Assembly (NCBI RefSeq): GCF_051020955.1
Contig: NW_027476201.1
Location: 1 to 64,000 of the forward strand
Direction: 5' to 3'
DNA from: Megalopta genalis
Lineage: Eukaryota; Arthropoda; Insecta; Hymenoptera; Halictidae
Length of the DNA stretch: 64,000 nt
Under the pieces are notes generated by a model. That model was given only the letters and a program-made list of their open reading frames with translations. It had not been told where the DNA came from and made no database searches. The position numbers were made by a program, and so were the translations under genes. Positions 41,640-53,800 of this stretch are shown here, piece after piece (position 1 is the first letter of the stretch; each line of letters starts with the position of its first letter).

Positions 41640-43148
41640 CGAGTTAGCTTCAAATCCATGCGAAAGACACGATTTAGCTTCAAATCTATGCGAAATAGAA
41701 GGCTGATCATCGAATCCATGCGAAACAAATGTATTAGCTTCAAATATGTGTGATATACATGATTTTGCTTCAAATGCAGGAGAAACAAACGAGTTAGCTT
41801 CAAATCCACACGAAATACATGATTTAGCTTCAAATCAATGCGAAGTATAAGGCTTATCTTCAAATCCATGCGAAACTAATGGTTTAGCTTCAAATACTTG
41901 CGATATACATGATTTAGCTTCAACTGCATGCGAAACGAACGAGTTAGCTTCAAATCCAAGCGAAACACGTGATTTAACGTCAAATCAATACGAAGAAGAA
42001 GGCTTATCTACAAATACATGCGAAACAAATTGTTTAGCTTCCAATACTTGTGATATACATGATTTAGCTTCAACTGCATGCCAAACAACAAGTTAGCTGC
42101 AAATCCAAGGGAAACACATGATGTAGCTTCAAATCCATGCGAAACAAATGGTTCAACTTCAGATACTTGCGATATAAGTGATATAGATTCAAATGCAGAC
42201 GAAACAAATGAGTTAGCTTCAAATCCATGCGAAACACATGGTTTAGCTTGAAATCAATGCGAAGTAGAAGGCTTAGCTTCAAATCCATGCGGACTGAATG
42301 AATAAGTTTCAAATACTTGTGATATACAAGACTAAGCTTCAACTGCATGCGAAACAAACGAGTTAGCTTCAAATCCAATCGAAACACATAATTTAGCTTC
42401 AAATCCATGCGAAACACAGAATGTAGCATCAAATCAATGAGAAGTAGAAGGCTTAGCTTCAAATCCATGCGAAACGAATGGTTTAGCTTCAAATACTTGT
42501 GACATTCATAATTAAGCTTCAACTGAATGCGAAGCAAGCGAGTTAGCTTCAAATACAAGCGAAATACATGATTTAGCTCAAATCAATGCGATGTAGGAGG
42601 CTTATCTTCAAATCCATGAAAAACAAATGGTTTAGCTTCAAATACTTGTGATATACATAATTTAGCTTCAACTGCATGCGTTGCAATCGAGTTAGCATCA
42701 AATACAAGCGAAACACATGATTTAGCTTCAAATCAATGCGAAGTAGATGGCTTATCTTCAAATCCAGGCGAAGAAAATGATTTTCCTTCAAATACTTGCG
42801 GTTTAAATGAAATAGCTTCAAATGCAGGCGAAACAAACGAGTTAGCTTCAAATCCCATGGGGACACATGATTTAACATCGAATCAATGCGAAGTAGAAGG
42901 CTTAGCTTCAAATCCATGTGAAACACGTGAGTTAGCTACAAAACAAATGGTTTACCTTCAAATACTTGTGATATACATGATTAAGCTTCAAATGCAGGCG
43001 AAACAAACGAGTGAGCTTCAAATCCAAGCGTAACACATGATTTAACTTCAAATCAATGCGAAGTAGAAGGCTTAGCTTCAAATCCATGCGAACTGAATGA
43101 TTAAGTTTCAAATACTTGTGATATACGTAATTTAGCTTCAACTGCATG
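41640..43148 (+). repeat. 1.5-kb block, copied at about 53312-54820
   Basis: Offset is 11672 over most of the match. Just upstream the offset is 11816. The 144-bp step equals one HOR less the 6 bases missing from the shortened monomer pair at about 41533-41586. Confidence 0.85.
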
Positions 43149-43895
43149 AGAAACAAACGAGTTAGCTACAAATACAAGCGAAACACATGATATAGCATCA
43201 TATTAATGCGAAGGAGGAGGCTTAGCTTCAAATCCATGCGAACCGAATGATTTGGCTTCAGTGCTTGCGAATATAAGTAATTTAGCTTCAACTGCATGCG
43301 AAACAGACGAGTTATCTTCAAATCCATGCGAAACACATGATTTAGCTTCAAATCAATGCGAATTAGAAGGCTTAGCTTCAAATCCATGCGAAACGAATTA
43401 TTTGGCTTCAAATACTTGCGAATATAAGTGATATAGATTCAAGTGAATGAAATAACTTCAAATGCAGACGAACGATCGAGTTATCTTCAAATTCATGCGA
43501 AACACATGATTTAGCTTCAAATCAGTTCGACGTAGAAGGCACAGCTTCAAATCCAAGCGAAACAAATGGTTTAGATTCAGAAACTTGTGATAAACATGAT
43601 TTAGCTTCAACTGCATGCGATACAAACGAGTTAGCTTCAAATCCATGCGAAGTAGAAGGCTTATCTTCAAATCCATGCGAAACAAATCGTTTAGCTTCGA
43701 ATACTTGTGATATACATGATTTAGTTTCAACTGCATGCGAGACAATCGAGTTAGCATCAAATCCATGCGAAAAACATGATTTAGATTCAAATCAAAGCGA
43801 AGTAGAAGGATTATCTTCGTATCCATGCAAAACAAATGGATTAGATTCAAATACTTGTGATATACATGATTTAGCTTCAACTGCATGCGAAACAA
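43140..43895 (+). repeat. 0.75-kb block with copies at about 55354 and 57882
   Basis: Offset is 12214 to the second copy and 2528 more to the third. All three copies contain the 19-bp monomer remnant (43432-43450 here). Confidence 0.86.
43432..43450 (+). repeat. Truncated 19-bp monomer
   Basis: Between a 31-bp D monomer and a 29-bp E-like monomer lies TATAGATTCAAGTGAATGA, which lacks about 11 bases of the usual unit. Copies are at about 55646 and 58174, so it arose before those duplications. Confidence 0.75.
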
Positions 43896-44109
43896 ACGAG
43901 TTTGTTTCGAATCCAGGCGAAACACATGATTTAGATTCAATTCAATGCGAAGTTGAAGGCTTAGCATCAAATGCATGCGACACAAATTATTTAGCTTCAT
44001 ATACTTGCGATATAGGCGATATAGCTTCAAATGCAGGCGAAGCAAATGAGTTTGCTTCAAATCCAAGCGAAGCACATGATTTAGATTCAAATCAATGCGA
44101 AACACATGA

Positions 44110-44139
44110 TTTGGCTTCAAATCAATGCGAAGTAGAAGG
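44110..44139 (+). repeat. Monomer type B exemplar
   Basis: Type B is recognised by AAATCAATGCG in the middle and GAAGTAGAAGG at the end. Common variants elsewhere end GAAGCAGAAGG, GAAGAAGAAGG or GATGTAGAAGG. This exemplar has TTTGGCTTC at its start where most have TTTAGCTTC. Confidence 0.92.
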
Positions 44140-44169
44140 GTTATCTTCGAATCCATGCGAAACAAATGG
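44140..44169 (+). repeat. Monomer type C exemplar
   Basis: Type C begins CTTATCTTC, GTTATCTTC or CTTAGCTTC, often has the palindrome TTCGAA, and ends GAAACAAATGG. Variants end GAATCAAATGG or GAAACGAATGA. Confidence 0.92.
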
Positions 44170-44199
44170 TTTAGCTTCAAACACTTGTGATATACATGA
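44170..44199 (+). repeat. Monomer type D exemplar
   Basis: Type D carries ACTTGTGATATACATGA instead of the usual ATGCGAAAC segment. A frequent alternative reads ACTTGCGATATA, so this is the monomer in which the conserved CpG is most often TpG. A 31-bp derivative with TTGCGAATAT is common at 0.3-2.7 kb and in several blocks after 43 kb. Confidence 0.92.
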
Positions 44200-44229
44200 T
44201 TTAGCTTCAACTGCATGCGAAACAAACGA
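44200..44229 (+). repeat. Monomer type E exemplar
   Basis: Type E carries CAACTGCATGCGAAACAAAC and therefore the palindrome GCATGC. A common alternative has CAAATGCAGGCGAAACAAAC. A 29-bp form ending GAAACAACGA is typical of the first 10 kb. Confidence 0.92.
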
Positions 44230-44259
44230 GATAGCTTCAAATCCATGCGAAACATATGA
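44230..44259 (+). repeat. Monomer type A exemplar
   Basis: Type A usually begins GTTAGCTTC and ends GAAACACATGA. The middle is AAATCCATGCG or AAATCCAAGCG. This copy begins GATAGCTTC and ends GAAACATATGA. Confidence 0.9.
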
Positions 44260-44280
44260 TCTAAGATCAAATCAATGCGA

Positions 44281-44730
44281 AGTAGAAGGCTTAGCTTCAA
44301 GTTAATAAGAAACATATCAATAATCTTCAGATAATTGCGATATAAGTGGTGTAGCTTCAAATGCAGGCGAAGCAAATGAGTTTGCTTCCAATGCATGCGA
44401 ACCACATGATTTAGCTTCAAATCAATGCGAAGTAGAAGGCTTATCATCAAATCCATGCGAATCAAACGGGTTAGCTTCAAACACTTGCGACATACATGAT
44501 TTAGCTTCAACTGCATGCAAAACAAACGAGTAAGCTTCCAATCCATGCTAAACACATGATTCAGCTGCAAATCAATGCGAAGTAGAAGGCTGATCATCGA
44601 ATCCTTGCGAAACAAATTGTTTAGCTTCAAATACTTGTGATATACATGATTTAGCTTCAAATGCAGGCGAAACGAACGAGTTAGCTTCGAATCCATGGGA
44701 AACACATGATTTAGCTTCAAATCAATGCGA
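44281..44730 (+). repeat. 450-bp tandem unit (three HORs)
   Basis: Offset is 450 to the next copy at 44731, with the shared marker TAATCTTCAGATAATTGCG at 44321 and 44771. Confidence 0.82.
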
Positions 44731-45328
44731 AGAAGAAGGCTTAGCTTCAAGTTAATGAGAAACAAATCAATAATCTTCAGATAATTGCGATATAAGTGGT
44801 ATAGCTTCAAATGCAGGCGAAGCAAATGAGTTTGCTTCCAATCCATGCGAACCACATGATTTAGCTTCAAATCAATGCGAAGTAGAAGGCTTATCATCAA
44901 ATCCATGCGAATCAAACGGGTTAGCTTCAAACACTTGTGTTATACATGATTTAACTTCAACTGCATGCAAAACAAACGAGTAAGCTTCAAATCCATGCGA
45001 AACACATGATTTAGCTTCAAATCAATGCGAAGCAGAAGTCTGATCTTCGAATCCATGCGAAACAAACGGTTCAGATTAAAATACTTGTGATATACATGAT
45101 TTAGCTTCAACAGCATGCGAAACAAACGAGTTAGCTTCAAATCCAGTGAAAAATATGATTTAACGTCAAATCGACGTGAAGTAGAAGTCTTAGCTTCAAA
45201 TCCAAGCGAAACAAATTATTTAGCTTCAAATCAATGCGAAGTAGAAGGCGTTGTTTCAAATCCTTGCGAAACAAATGGTTTAGCTCCAAATACTTGTGAT
45301 ATAAATGATTTAGCTTCAACTGCATGAG
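44670..45328 (+). repeat. 659-bp tandem unit, copy 1
   Basis: Matches 45329-45987 at offset 659 (22 monomers minus 1). The missing base lies in a 29-bp monomer with CCAGTGAAAAATATGA near 45143. Confidence 0.85.
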
Positions 45329-45987
45329 AAACAAACGAGTTAGCTTCAAATCCATGCGAAACACATGATTTAGCTTCAAATCAATGCGAAGTAGAAGGCT
45401 TAGCTTCAAGTTAATAAGAAACAAATCAATAATCTTCAGATAATTGCGATATAAGTGGTATAGCTTCAAATACAGGCGAAGCAAATGAGTTTGCTTCCAA
45501 TCCATGCGAACCACATGATTTAGCTTCAAATCAATGCGAAGTAGAAGGCTTATCATCAAATCCATGCGAATCAAACGGGATAGCTTCAAACACTTGTGAT
45601 ATACATGATTTAGCTTCAACTGCATGCAAAACAAACGAGTAAGCTTCAAATCCATGCGAAACACATGATTTAGCTTCAAATCAATGCGAAGCAGAAGTCT
45701 GATCTTCGAATCCATGCGAAACAAACGGTTCAGATTAAAATGCTTGTGATATACATGATTTAGCTTCAACAGCATGCGACACAAACGAGTTAGCTCCAAA
45801 TCCAGTGAAAAATATGATTTAACGTCAAATCGACGTGAAGTAGAAGTCTTAGCTTCAAATCCAAGCGAAACAAATTATTTAGCTTCAAATCAATGCGAAG
45901 TAGAAGGCGTTGTTTCAAATCCTTGCGAAACAAATGGTTTAGCTCCAAATACTTGTGATATACATGATTTAGCTTCAACTGCATGAG
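45329..45987 (+). repeat. 659-bp tandem unit, copy 2
   Basis: Follows copy 1 directly and carries the same 29-bp monomer near 45802. Confidence 0.85.
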
Positions 45988-46199
45988 AAACAAACGAGTT
46001 AGCTTCAAATCCATGCTAAACACATGATTTAGCTGCAAATCAATGCGGAGCAGAAAGCTGATCTTCGAATCCATGCAAAACAAATGATTTAGCTTCAAAC
46101 ACTTGTGACATACATGATTTAGCTTCAATAGCATGCGAAACAAACGAGTTAGCTTGAAAAACCATGCGAAAAACATGATTTAGCTTCAAATCAATGCGA

Positions 46200-46620
46200 A
46201 GTAGAAGGCTTATCTTCAAATCCATGCGAAACAAATCGTTTAGCTTCGAATACTTGTGATACACATGATTTAGTTTCAACTGCATGCGAGACAATCGAGT
46301 TAGCATCAAATCCATGCGAAAAACATGATTTAGATTCAAATCAATGCGAAGTAGAAAGATTATCTTCGTATCCATGCAAAACAAATGGATTAGCTTCAAA
46401 TACTTGTGATATACATGATTTAGTTTCAACTGCATGCGAAACAAACGAGTGAGATTCAAATCCAAGCGAAACACATGATTCAGCTTCAAATCAATGCGAA
46501 GTAGAAGTCTTAGCTTCAAATCCATGCGAAACAAATGATTTACCTTCAAATACTTGCGATATAAGTGATATAGCTTCAAATGCAGGCGGAACAAACAGTT
46601 AGCTTCAAATTCATGCGAAA
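46200..46620 (+). repeat. 0.4-kb block, copied at 55865-56285
   Basis: Offset is 9665. Shared markers: ATTATCTTCGTATCCATGC and GCAGGCGGAACAAACAGTTA. Confidence 0.82.
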
Positions 46621-47759
46621 TACATGATTTAGCTTCAAATCAATGCGAAGTAGAAGGCTTAGCTTCAAATCCATGCGAAACAAACGAGTCAACTTGAAAT
46701 CCATGCGAAACAAATGATTTAGCTTGAAATACTTATTTTATACATGATTTGGCTTCAACTTCATGCGAAACATACGAGTTAGCTTCAAATCCAAGGGAAA
46801 CACATGATTTAGCTTCAAATCCATGCGATACACATGATTTAGCTTCAAATCAATGCGAAGTAGAAGGCTTGTCTACGAATCCATGCAAACAAATGGTTTA
46901 GGTTCAAATACTTGTGATATACATGATTTAGATTCAAATGCAGGCGAAACAACCGAGTTAGTTTCAAATCCTTGCGAAACACGTGATTTAGCTTAATATT
47001 CATGCGAAGCAAATAGTTTAGCTTCAAATACTTGTGATATACATAATTTAGCTTCCACTGCATGCGAAGCATGCGAGTTAACTTCAAATGCAAGCGAAAA
47101 AAATGATTTAGCTCAAATCAATGCGATGTAGAAGGCTTAGCTACAAATACATGAGAAACAAATGATTTATTTTCGGATAATTGCGATATGAGTGATATAA
47201 CTTCAAATGCAGGCAAAACAAACGGGTTATCTTAAAATCCATGCGAAACGCATGATTTAGCTTCAAATCAATGCGATGTAGAAGGCTTAGCTACAAATAC
47301 ATGAAAAACAAATGATATATCTTCATATAATAGCGCTATAAGTGATATAGCTTCAAGTGCAGGCGAAACAATCGAGTTAGCTTCATATCAATGCGAAGTA
47401 GAAGGATTATCTTCAAATCCATGCGAAACAAATGGTATAGCTTCAAATACTTGTGATATACATGATTTAGCATCAAATGCAGGCGAAATACATGATTCAG
47501 CTTCAAATCATTCGTAACATATGGTTTAGCTTAATATTCATTGCGTAGCAAATGGTTCAGCTGCAAATACTTGTGATATACATGATTTAGCTTCAACTGC
47601 ATGTGAAACAAACATGTTCGCTTCAAATCCATGCGAAACACATGATTTAGCTTCAAATCAATGCGAAGTAGAAGGATTAGCGTCAAATTCATGCGAGACA
47701 AATTATTTACCTTCAAATACTTGCGATATAAGTGATATAGCTTCAAATGCGGGCGGAAC

Positions 47760-50655
47760 AATCAGTTAGCTTCAAATTCATGCGAAACACATGATTTAGC
47801 TTCAAATCAATGTGAAGTTAAAGGCTTAGCTTCAAATCCATGCGAACGAATAGTTTAGCTTGAAATACTTGTTTTATACATGATTTGGCTTCAACTTCAT
47901 GCGAAACATACGAGTTAGCTTCAAATCCAAGCGAAACACATGATTTAGCTTCAAATCAATGCGAAGTTGAAGGCTTAGCTTCAAATCAATGCGAATCAAA
48001 TGGTTTAGCTTCAAAAACTTGTGATATACATGATTCAGATTCAAGTGCAGGCGAAACAAACGAGTCAGCTTCAAATCCAAGCGAAACACATGATTTAATT
48101 TCAAATCAATACGAAGAAGAAGGCTTAGCTTCAAATCCATGCGAAACAAATTGTTTAGCTTCCAATACTTGTGATATGCATGATTTAGTTTCAACTGCAT
48201 ACCAAACAACGAGTTAGCTGCAAATCTAAGGGAAACACATGATTTAGCTGCAAATCCATGCGAAACAAATGGTTCAGCTCCAAATATTTGCGATATACAT
48301 GATTTAGATTCAAATGCAGGCGAAACAAACGAGTTAGCTTTAAATCCATGCGGATCACATGATTTAGGTCCAAATCAAGGCGAAGTAGAAGGCTTAGCTC
48401 CGAATCAAATGGTTCAGCTTCAAATACTTGTGATATACATGATTTAGCTTCAAATGCATGCGAAACATACGAGTTAGATTCAAATCCATGCGAAACACAT
48501 GATTTAGCTTCAAACAAATGCGAAGTAGCATGTTTAGCTTCAAATCCATGTGAATCAAATGGTTTAGCTTCAAATACTTATGATATACACGATTTAGATT
48601 GAAATGCATGCGAAACACATGATTTAGCTTCAAATCAATGCGAAGTAGTAGGCTTAGCTTCAAATCCATGGGAATCAAATGGTTTAGCTTCAAATACTTG
48701 TGATATACATGATTTAGCTTCAACTGCATGCGAAACAAACGAGCTAGCTTCAAATCCTAGCGAAACACTTGATTTAGCTACAAATCAATGCGATGTTGAT
48801 GGTTTAGCTTCAAATTCATGCGAAACAAATGGTTTAGCATCAAATACTTTTGATGTACATGATTTACATTCAACTGCATGCGAAACAATCGAGTTAGCTT
48901 CAAATGCATGCGAAACACATGATTTAGCTTGAAATCAATGCGAAGTAGAAGGCTTATCTTCAAATACATGCGAAACACATGATTTAGCTTCAAATACTTG
49001 CGATAGAAGTGATATAGTGTCAAAAGAATGCGAAACAAACGAGTTAGCTTCTAATCTATGCGAAACACGTGATTTAGCTTCAAATCAATGCGATGTAGAA
49101 GGCTTAGCTTCAAATCCATGCTAAACGAACGATTTAGCTTCAAATGCTTGCGATATAAGTGATATAGTTTCAAATGCAGGCGAAACAAACGAGTTAGCTT
49201 CAAATCCAAGGGAAACACATGATTTAGCTTCAAAACAAATGGTTTACCTTCTAATACTTGTGATATACATGATTAAGCTTCAGATGCAGGCGAAACAAAT
49301 GATTTAGCTCAAATCAATGCGATGTAGAAGGGTTAGCTTCAAATTCATGCGAAACACATGATTTAGCTTCAAATCAATGCGAAGCTGATGGCTGATCGTC
49401 GAATCCATGCGAAACAAATGGTTTAGCTTCTTCTACTTGTGATATACATGATTTAGCTTCAACTGCATGCGAAACAAACGAGTCAGCTTCAAATCCAAGC
49501 GAAACACATGATTTAGAATCAAATCAATGCGATGTAGAAGGCTTAGTTTCAAATCCAGCGAAACGAATGATTTACCTTCAAATACTTGCGAATATCACTG
49601 ATATAGCTTCAAATGCTGGCGAAACAAACGAGTTAGCTTTAAATCCATGTAAAAGACATGATTTACCTTCAAATCAATGCGAAGTAGAAGGCTTAGTTTG
49701 AAATCCATGCGAATCAAGTTCTTTAGCTTCAAATACTTATGATATACATGATTTAGCTTCAACTGCTTGGGAAGCAAACGAGTTAACTTCAAATCCATTC
49801 AAAACACATGATTTAGCTTCAAATCCATGCGAAACTCATGATTTAGCTTCAAATCAATGCGATGTAGAAGGCTGATCTTCGAATCCATGCGAATCAAATG
49901 GTTTAGCTTCAAATACTTGTGAAATGAGTGATTTTGCTTCAACTGCATGCAAAACCAACGAGTTATCTTCAAATCTAAGCGAAACACATGATTCAGATTC
50001 AAATCAATGCGAAGTAGAAGGCTAAGCTTCAAATCCAGCGAAACGATTGATTTAGCTTCAAATACTTGCGAATATCTCTGATATAGCTTCAAATGCAGGT
50101 GAAACGAAGGAGTTAGCTTTAAATCCATTCAAAAGACATGATTTACCTTCAAACCAATGCGAATTAGGAGGCTGATCTTCGAATCGATGCGAAACAAATG
50201 GCTCAGGCTCAAATACTTGTGTTATACATGATTTAGCTTCAACAGTATGCGAAACAAACGAGTTAGCTTCAAATCCTAGCGATAGACATGATTTAGCTTC
50301 AAATGAATGCGAAGTAGAAGGTTGATCTTCGAATCCATGCGAAACGAATGGTTTAGCTTCAAATACTTGCGAATATAAGTGATATAGCTTCAAATGCAAG
50401 CAACACAAACGAGTTAGCTTCAAATCCAAGCGAAACACATGATTTAGATTCAAGTCAATGCGAAGTAGAAGGCTTAGCTTCAAATCCAGCGAAACGAATG
50501 ATTTAGCTTCAAATACTTGCGAATATCTCTGATATAGCTTCAAATGCTGGTGAAACAAACGAGTTAGCTTTAAATCCAAGCAAAAGACATGATTTACCTT
50601 CAAATCAATGCGAATTAGGAGGCTGATCTTCGAATCCATGCGAAACAAATGGTTT
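47760..50655 (+). repeat. 2.9-kb block, copied at about 58787-61682
   Basis: Offset is 11027. The part up to about 49075 also matches 56259-57583 (offset 8499). This is one of the longest dispersed matches in the window. The differences I saw are scattered single bases. Confidence 0.88.
50022..50081 (+). repeat. Compensated monomer pair, 29 + 31 bp
   Basis: A 29-bp C monomer (AAATCCAGCGAAACGA, lacking one base) at 50022-50050 is followed by a 31-bp D monomer (TTGCGAATATCTCTGA) at 50051-50081. The sum is again exactly 60 bp. The same pair occurs at 50473-50532 and near 49.5, 60.6, 61.0, 61.5 and 62.5 kb. Confidence 0.88.
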
Positions 50656-50880
50656 AGATTCAAATACTTGTGACATACTTGATTTAGCCTCAACAGCAAG
50701 AGAAACAAACGAGTTAGCTTCAAATCCATGCGAAACACATGATTTAACATCGAATCAATGCAAAGTAGAAGGCTTACCTACGAATCCACACGAAACAGAT
50801 GGTTTAGCTTCAATTATATGTGATATGCATGATTTAGCTTCAAATGCATGCGAAACAATCGAGTTAGCATCAAATCCGTT

Positions 50881-53800
50881 CAAAACACATGATTTAGCTT
50901 CAAATTCATTCGAAAGACACGGTTTAGCGTACTATTCATGGGAATCAAATGGTTCAGATTCAAATACTTGTAATATACATCATGTAGCTTCAAATGCAGG
51001 CGAAAGAAACGAGTCAGCTTCAAATCCATGCGAAACACATGATTTATCTTCAATTCAATGCGAAGTAGAAGGCTTACCTTCGAATCCATGCGAAACAAAT
51101 GGTTTAGCTTCAAATACTTGTGATATACATGATTTATATTCAACAGCAAGCGAAACAAACGAGTTAGCTTCAAATCCAAGCGAAACACTTGATTTAGCTT
51201 CAAATTCATTCGAAGCACATGCTTAATATTCATGCGAAACATATGGTTCAGCTTCAAATACTTGTGATATTCATGACTTAGCTTCAACTGCATGCGAAAC
51301 AAACGAGTTAGCTTCAAATCCAAGCGAAACACGTGATTTAACGTCAAATCAATACGAAGAAGAAGGCTTATCTACAAATACATGCGAAACAAATTGTTTA
51401 GCTTCCAATACTTGAGATATACATGATTTAGCTTCAACTGCATGCCAAACAACGAGTTAGCTGCAAATCCACACGAAATACATGATTTATCTTCAAATCA
51501 ATGCGAAGTATAAGTCTTAACTTCAAATCCATGCGAAACTAATGGTTTAGATTCAAATACTTGCGATATACATGATTTAGCTTCAACTGCATGCGAAACG
51601 AACGAGTTAGCATCAAATCCAAGCGAAACACGTGATTTAACGTCAAATCAATACGAAGAAGAAGGCTTATCTACAAATACATGCGAAACAAATTGTTTAG
51701 CTTCCAATACTTGAGATATACATGATTTAGCTTCAACTGCATGCCAAACAACGAGTTAGCTGCAAATCCAAGGGAAACACATGATGTAGCTTCAAATCCA
51801 TGCGAAACAAATGGTTCAACTTCAGATACTTGCGATATAAGTGATATAGTTTCAAATGCAAGACGAAACAAATGAGTTAGCTTCAAATCCATGCGAAACA
51901 CATGGTTTAGCTTGAAATCAATGCGAAGTTGAAGGATTAGCTTCAAATCCATGCGGACTGAATGAATAAGTTTCAAATACTTGTGATATACAAGACTGAG
52001 CTTCAACTGCATGCGTTGCAATCGAGTTAGCATCAAATACAAGCGAAACACATGATTTAGCTTCAAATCAATGCGAAGTAGATGGCTTATCTTCAAATCC
52101 AGGCGAAGAAAATGATTTTCCTTCAAATACTTGCGGTTTAAATGAAATAGCTTCAAATGCAGGCGAAACAAACGAGTTAGCTTTAAATCCATGCGAAACA
52201 CATGATTTAGCTTCAAATCAATGCCAGACACATGATTTAGATTCAAATCAAAGCGAAGTAGACGGCTTATTTGAAATCCTATCGGAACACTTGATTTAGC
52301 TTCGAATCAATGCGAAGTAGAAGGCTTGGCTTCAAATCCATGCGAAACAAATGGTTTAGATTCAAATATTTGTTTTATACATGATTTAGCTTCAACTGCA
52401 TGCGAAACCAACGAGTTAGCTTCAAATCCAAGCGAAAGATATGATTTAGCTGCAAATCAGTGCGAAGTAGAAGGCTTCGCATCAAATCCAAGCGAAATAA
52501 ATGAGTTACCTTCAAATACTTGCGATATAAATGAAATAGATTGAAATGCATGCGAAACAAACGAGTTTGCTTCAAATCCAAGCGAAAAACATGATTTAGT
52601 ATCAAGTCAACGCGAAGTAGAAGGCTTAGCTTCTAATCCATGCGAAACAAATGGTTTAGCTTCAAATACTTGTGGTATATATGATTCATATTCAACAGCA
52701 AGCGAAACAAACGAGTTAGCTTCAAATCCAAGCGAAACGCAACATTTATATTCACATCAATGCGAAGTAGAAGGAATAGCTTCAAATCCATGCCAATCAA
52801 ACGGTTTAGCTTCAAATACTTGTGTTATTCTTGATTTAGATTCAAGTGCTTACGAAACAAACGAGTTAGCTTCAAATCCATGCGAAACATATGATTTAAC
52901 TCCAAATCAATGCGAAGTAGAAGGCTGATCTTCGAATCCATGCGAAACAAATGGTTTAGCTTCAAATACTTGTGATATACATGATTCAGGTTCAACTGCA
53001 TGCGAAACAAACGAATTAGCTTCAAATACAAGCGAAACACATGATTCAGCTTCAAATCAAGTCGAAGTAGAAGGCTTAGTTTCAAATCCATGCGAAACAA
53101 ATGGTTCTGCTTCAAATACTTGTGATACTCATGATTTAGCTTCATCTGCATACGAAACCAACGACTTTGCTTCAAATTCAAGCGAAACACTTGTTTCAGC
53201 TTCAAATCAATGCGAAGTAGACGGCGTGGTTTCAAATCCATGCGTAACAAATGGTTCAGCTTCAAATACTTGTGATATACATGATTTATATTCAACAGCA
53301 AGCGAAACAAACGAGTTAGCTTCAAATCCATGCGAAACACACGATTTAGCTTCAAATCTATGCGAAATAGAAGGCTGATCATCGAATCCATGCGAAACAA
53401 ATGTATTAGCTTCAAATATGTGTGATATACATGATTTTGCTTCAAATGCAGGAGAAACAAACGAGTTAGCTTCAAATCCACACGAAATACATGATTTAGC
53501 TTCAAATCAATGCGAAGTATAAGGCTTATCTTCAAATCCATGCGAAACTAATGGTTTAGCTTCAAATACTTGCGATATACATGATTTAGCTTCAACTGCA
53601 TGCGAAACGAACGAGTTAGCTTCAAATCCAAGCGAAACACGTGATTTAACGTCAAATCAATACGAAGAAGAAGGCTTATCTACAAATACATGCGAAACAA
53701 ATTGTTTAGCTTCCAATACTTGTGATATACATGATTTAGCTTCAACTGCATGCCAAACAACAAGTTAGCTGCAAATCCAAGGGAAACACATGATGTAGCT

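Larger units (their letters stand above)
31001..43150 (+). repeat. Array domain IV
   Basis: Same monomer family with its own markers: TACTTGAGATATAC, CATGCCAAACAACGAG, ACTTGCGGTTTAAATG, GGAACACTTGATTTAGC and a shortened pair with GAAGCACATGCTTAATATTC. It includes a 720-bp shift repeat, a 1108-bp tandem pair and several dispersed blocks. Confidence 0.82.
44110..44259 (+). repeat. Exemplar 150-bp higher-order repeat (five monomers B-C-D-E-A)
   Basis: This stretch shows the array's commonest order cleanly as five consecutive 30-bp monomers: B at 44110, C at 44140, D at 44170, E at 44200 and A at 44230. The same five types in the same cyclic order recur through most of the window. Monomers differ from each other in a type-specific second half, while the same type matches closely from one 150-bp period to the next. 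That is the standard signature of a higher-order repeat. The naming A to E is mine. Confidence 0.93.
43151..50880 (+). repeat. Array domain V
   Basis: Same monomers, with markers TAATCTTCAGATAATTGCG, GTGAAAAATATGATTTAACG, TGCGAATATAAGTGATATAG and GCGAAACGAATGATTTAGC. It holds the 450- and 659-bp tandem units and the sources of the blocks seen again at 55-62 kb. Confidence 0.8.

Noticed and set aside
44140..44169. CENP-B box in type C monomers (TTCG followed by a partly similar stretch)
   Set aside because: After TTCG the required A and the CGGG core are absent: the monomer reads AATCCATGCGA there.
44200..44229. Transcription-factor sites such as an octamer or E2F-like element at ATGCGAAA
   Set aside because: The match to either consensus is incomplete and is repeated in every monomer, so it carries no evidence of regulation.
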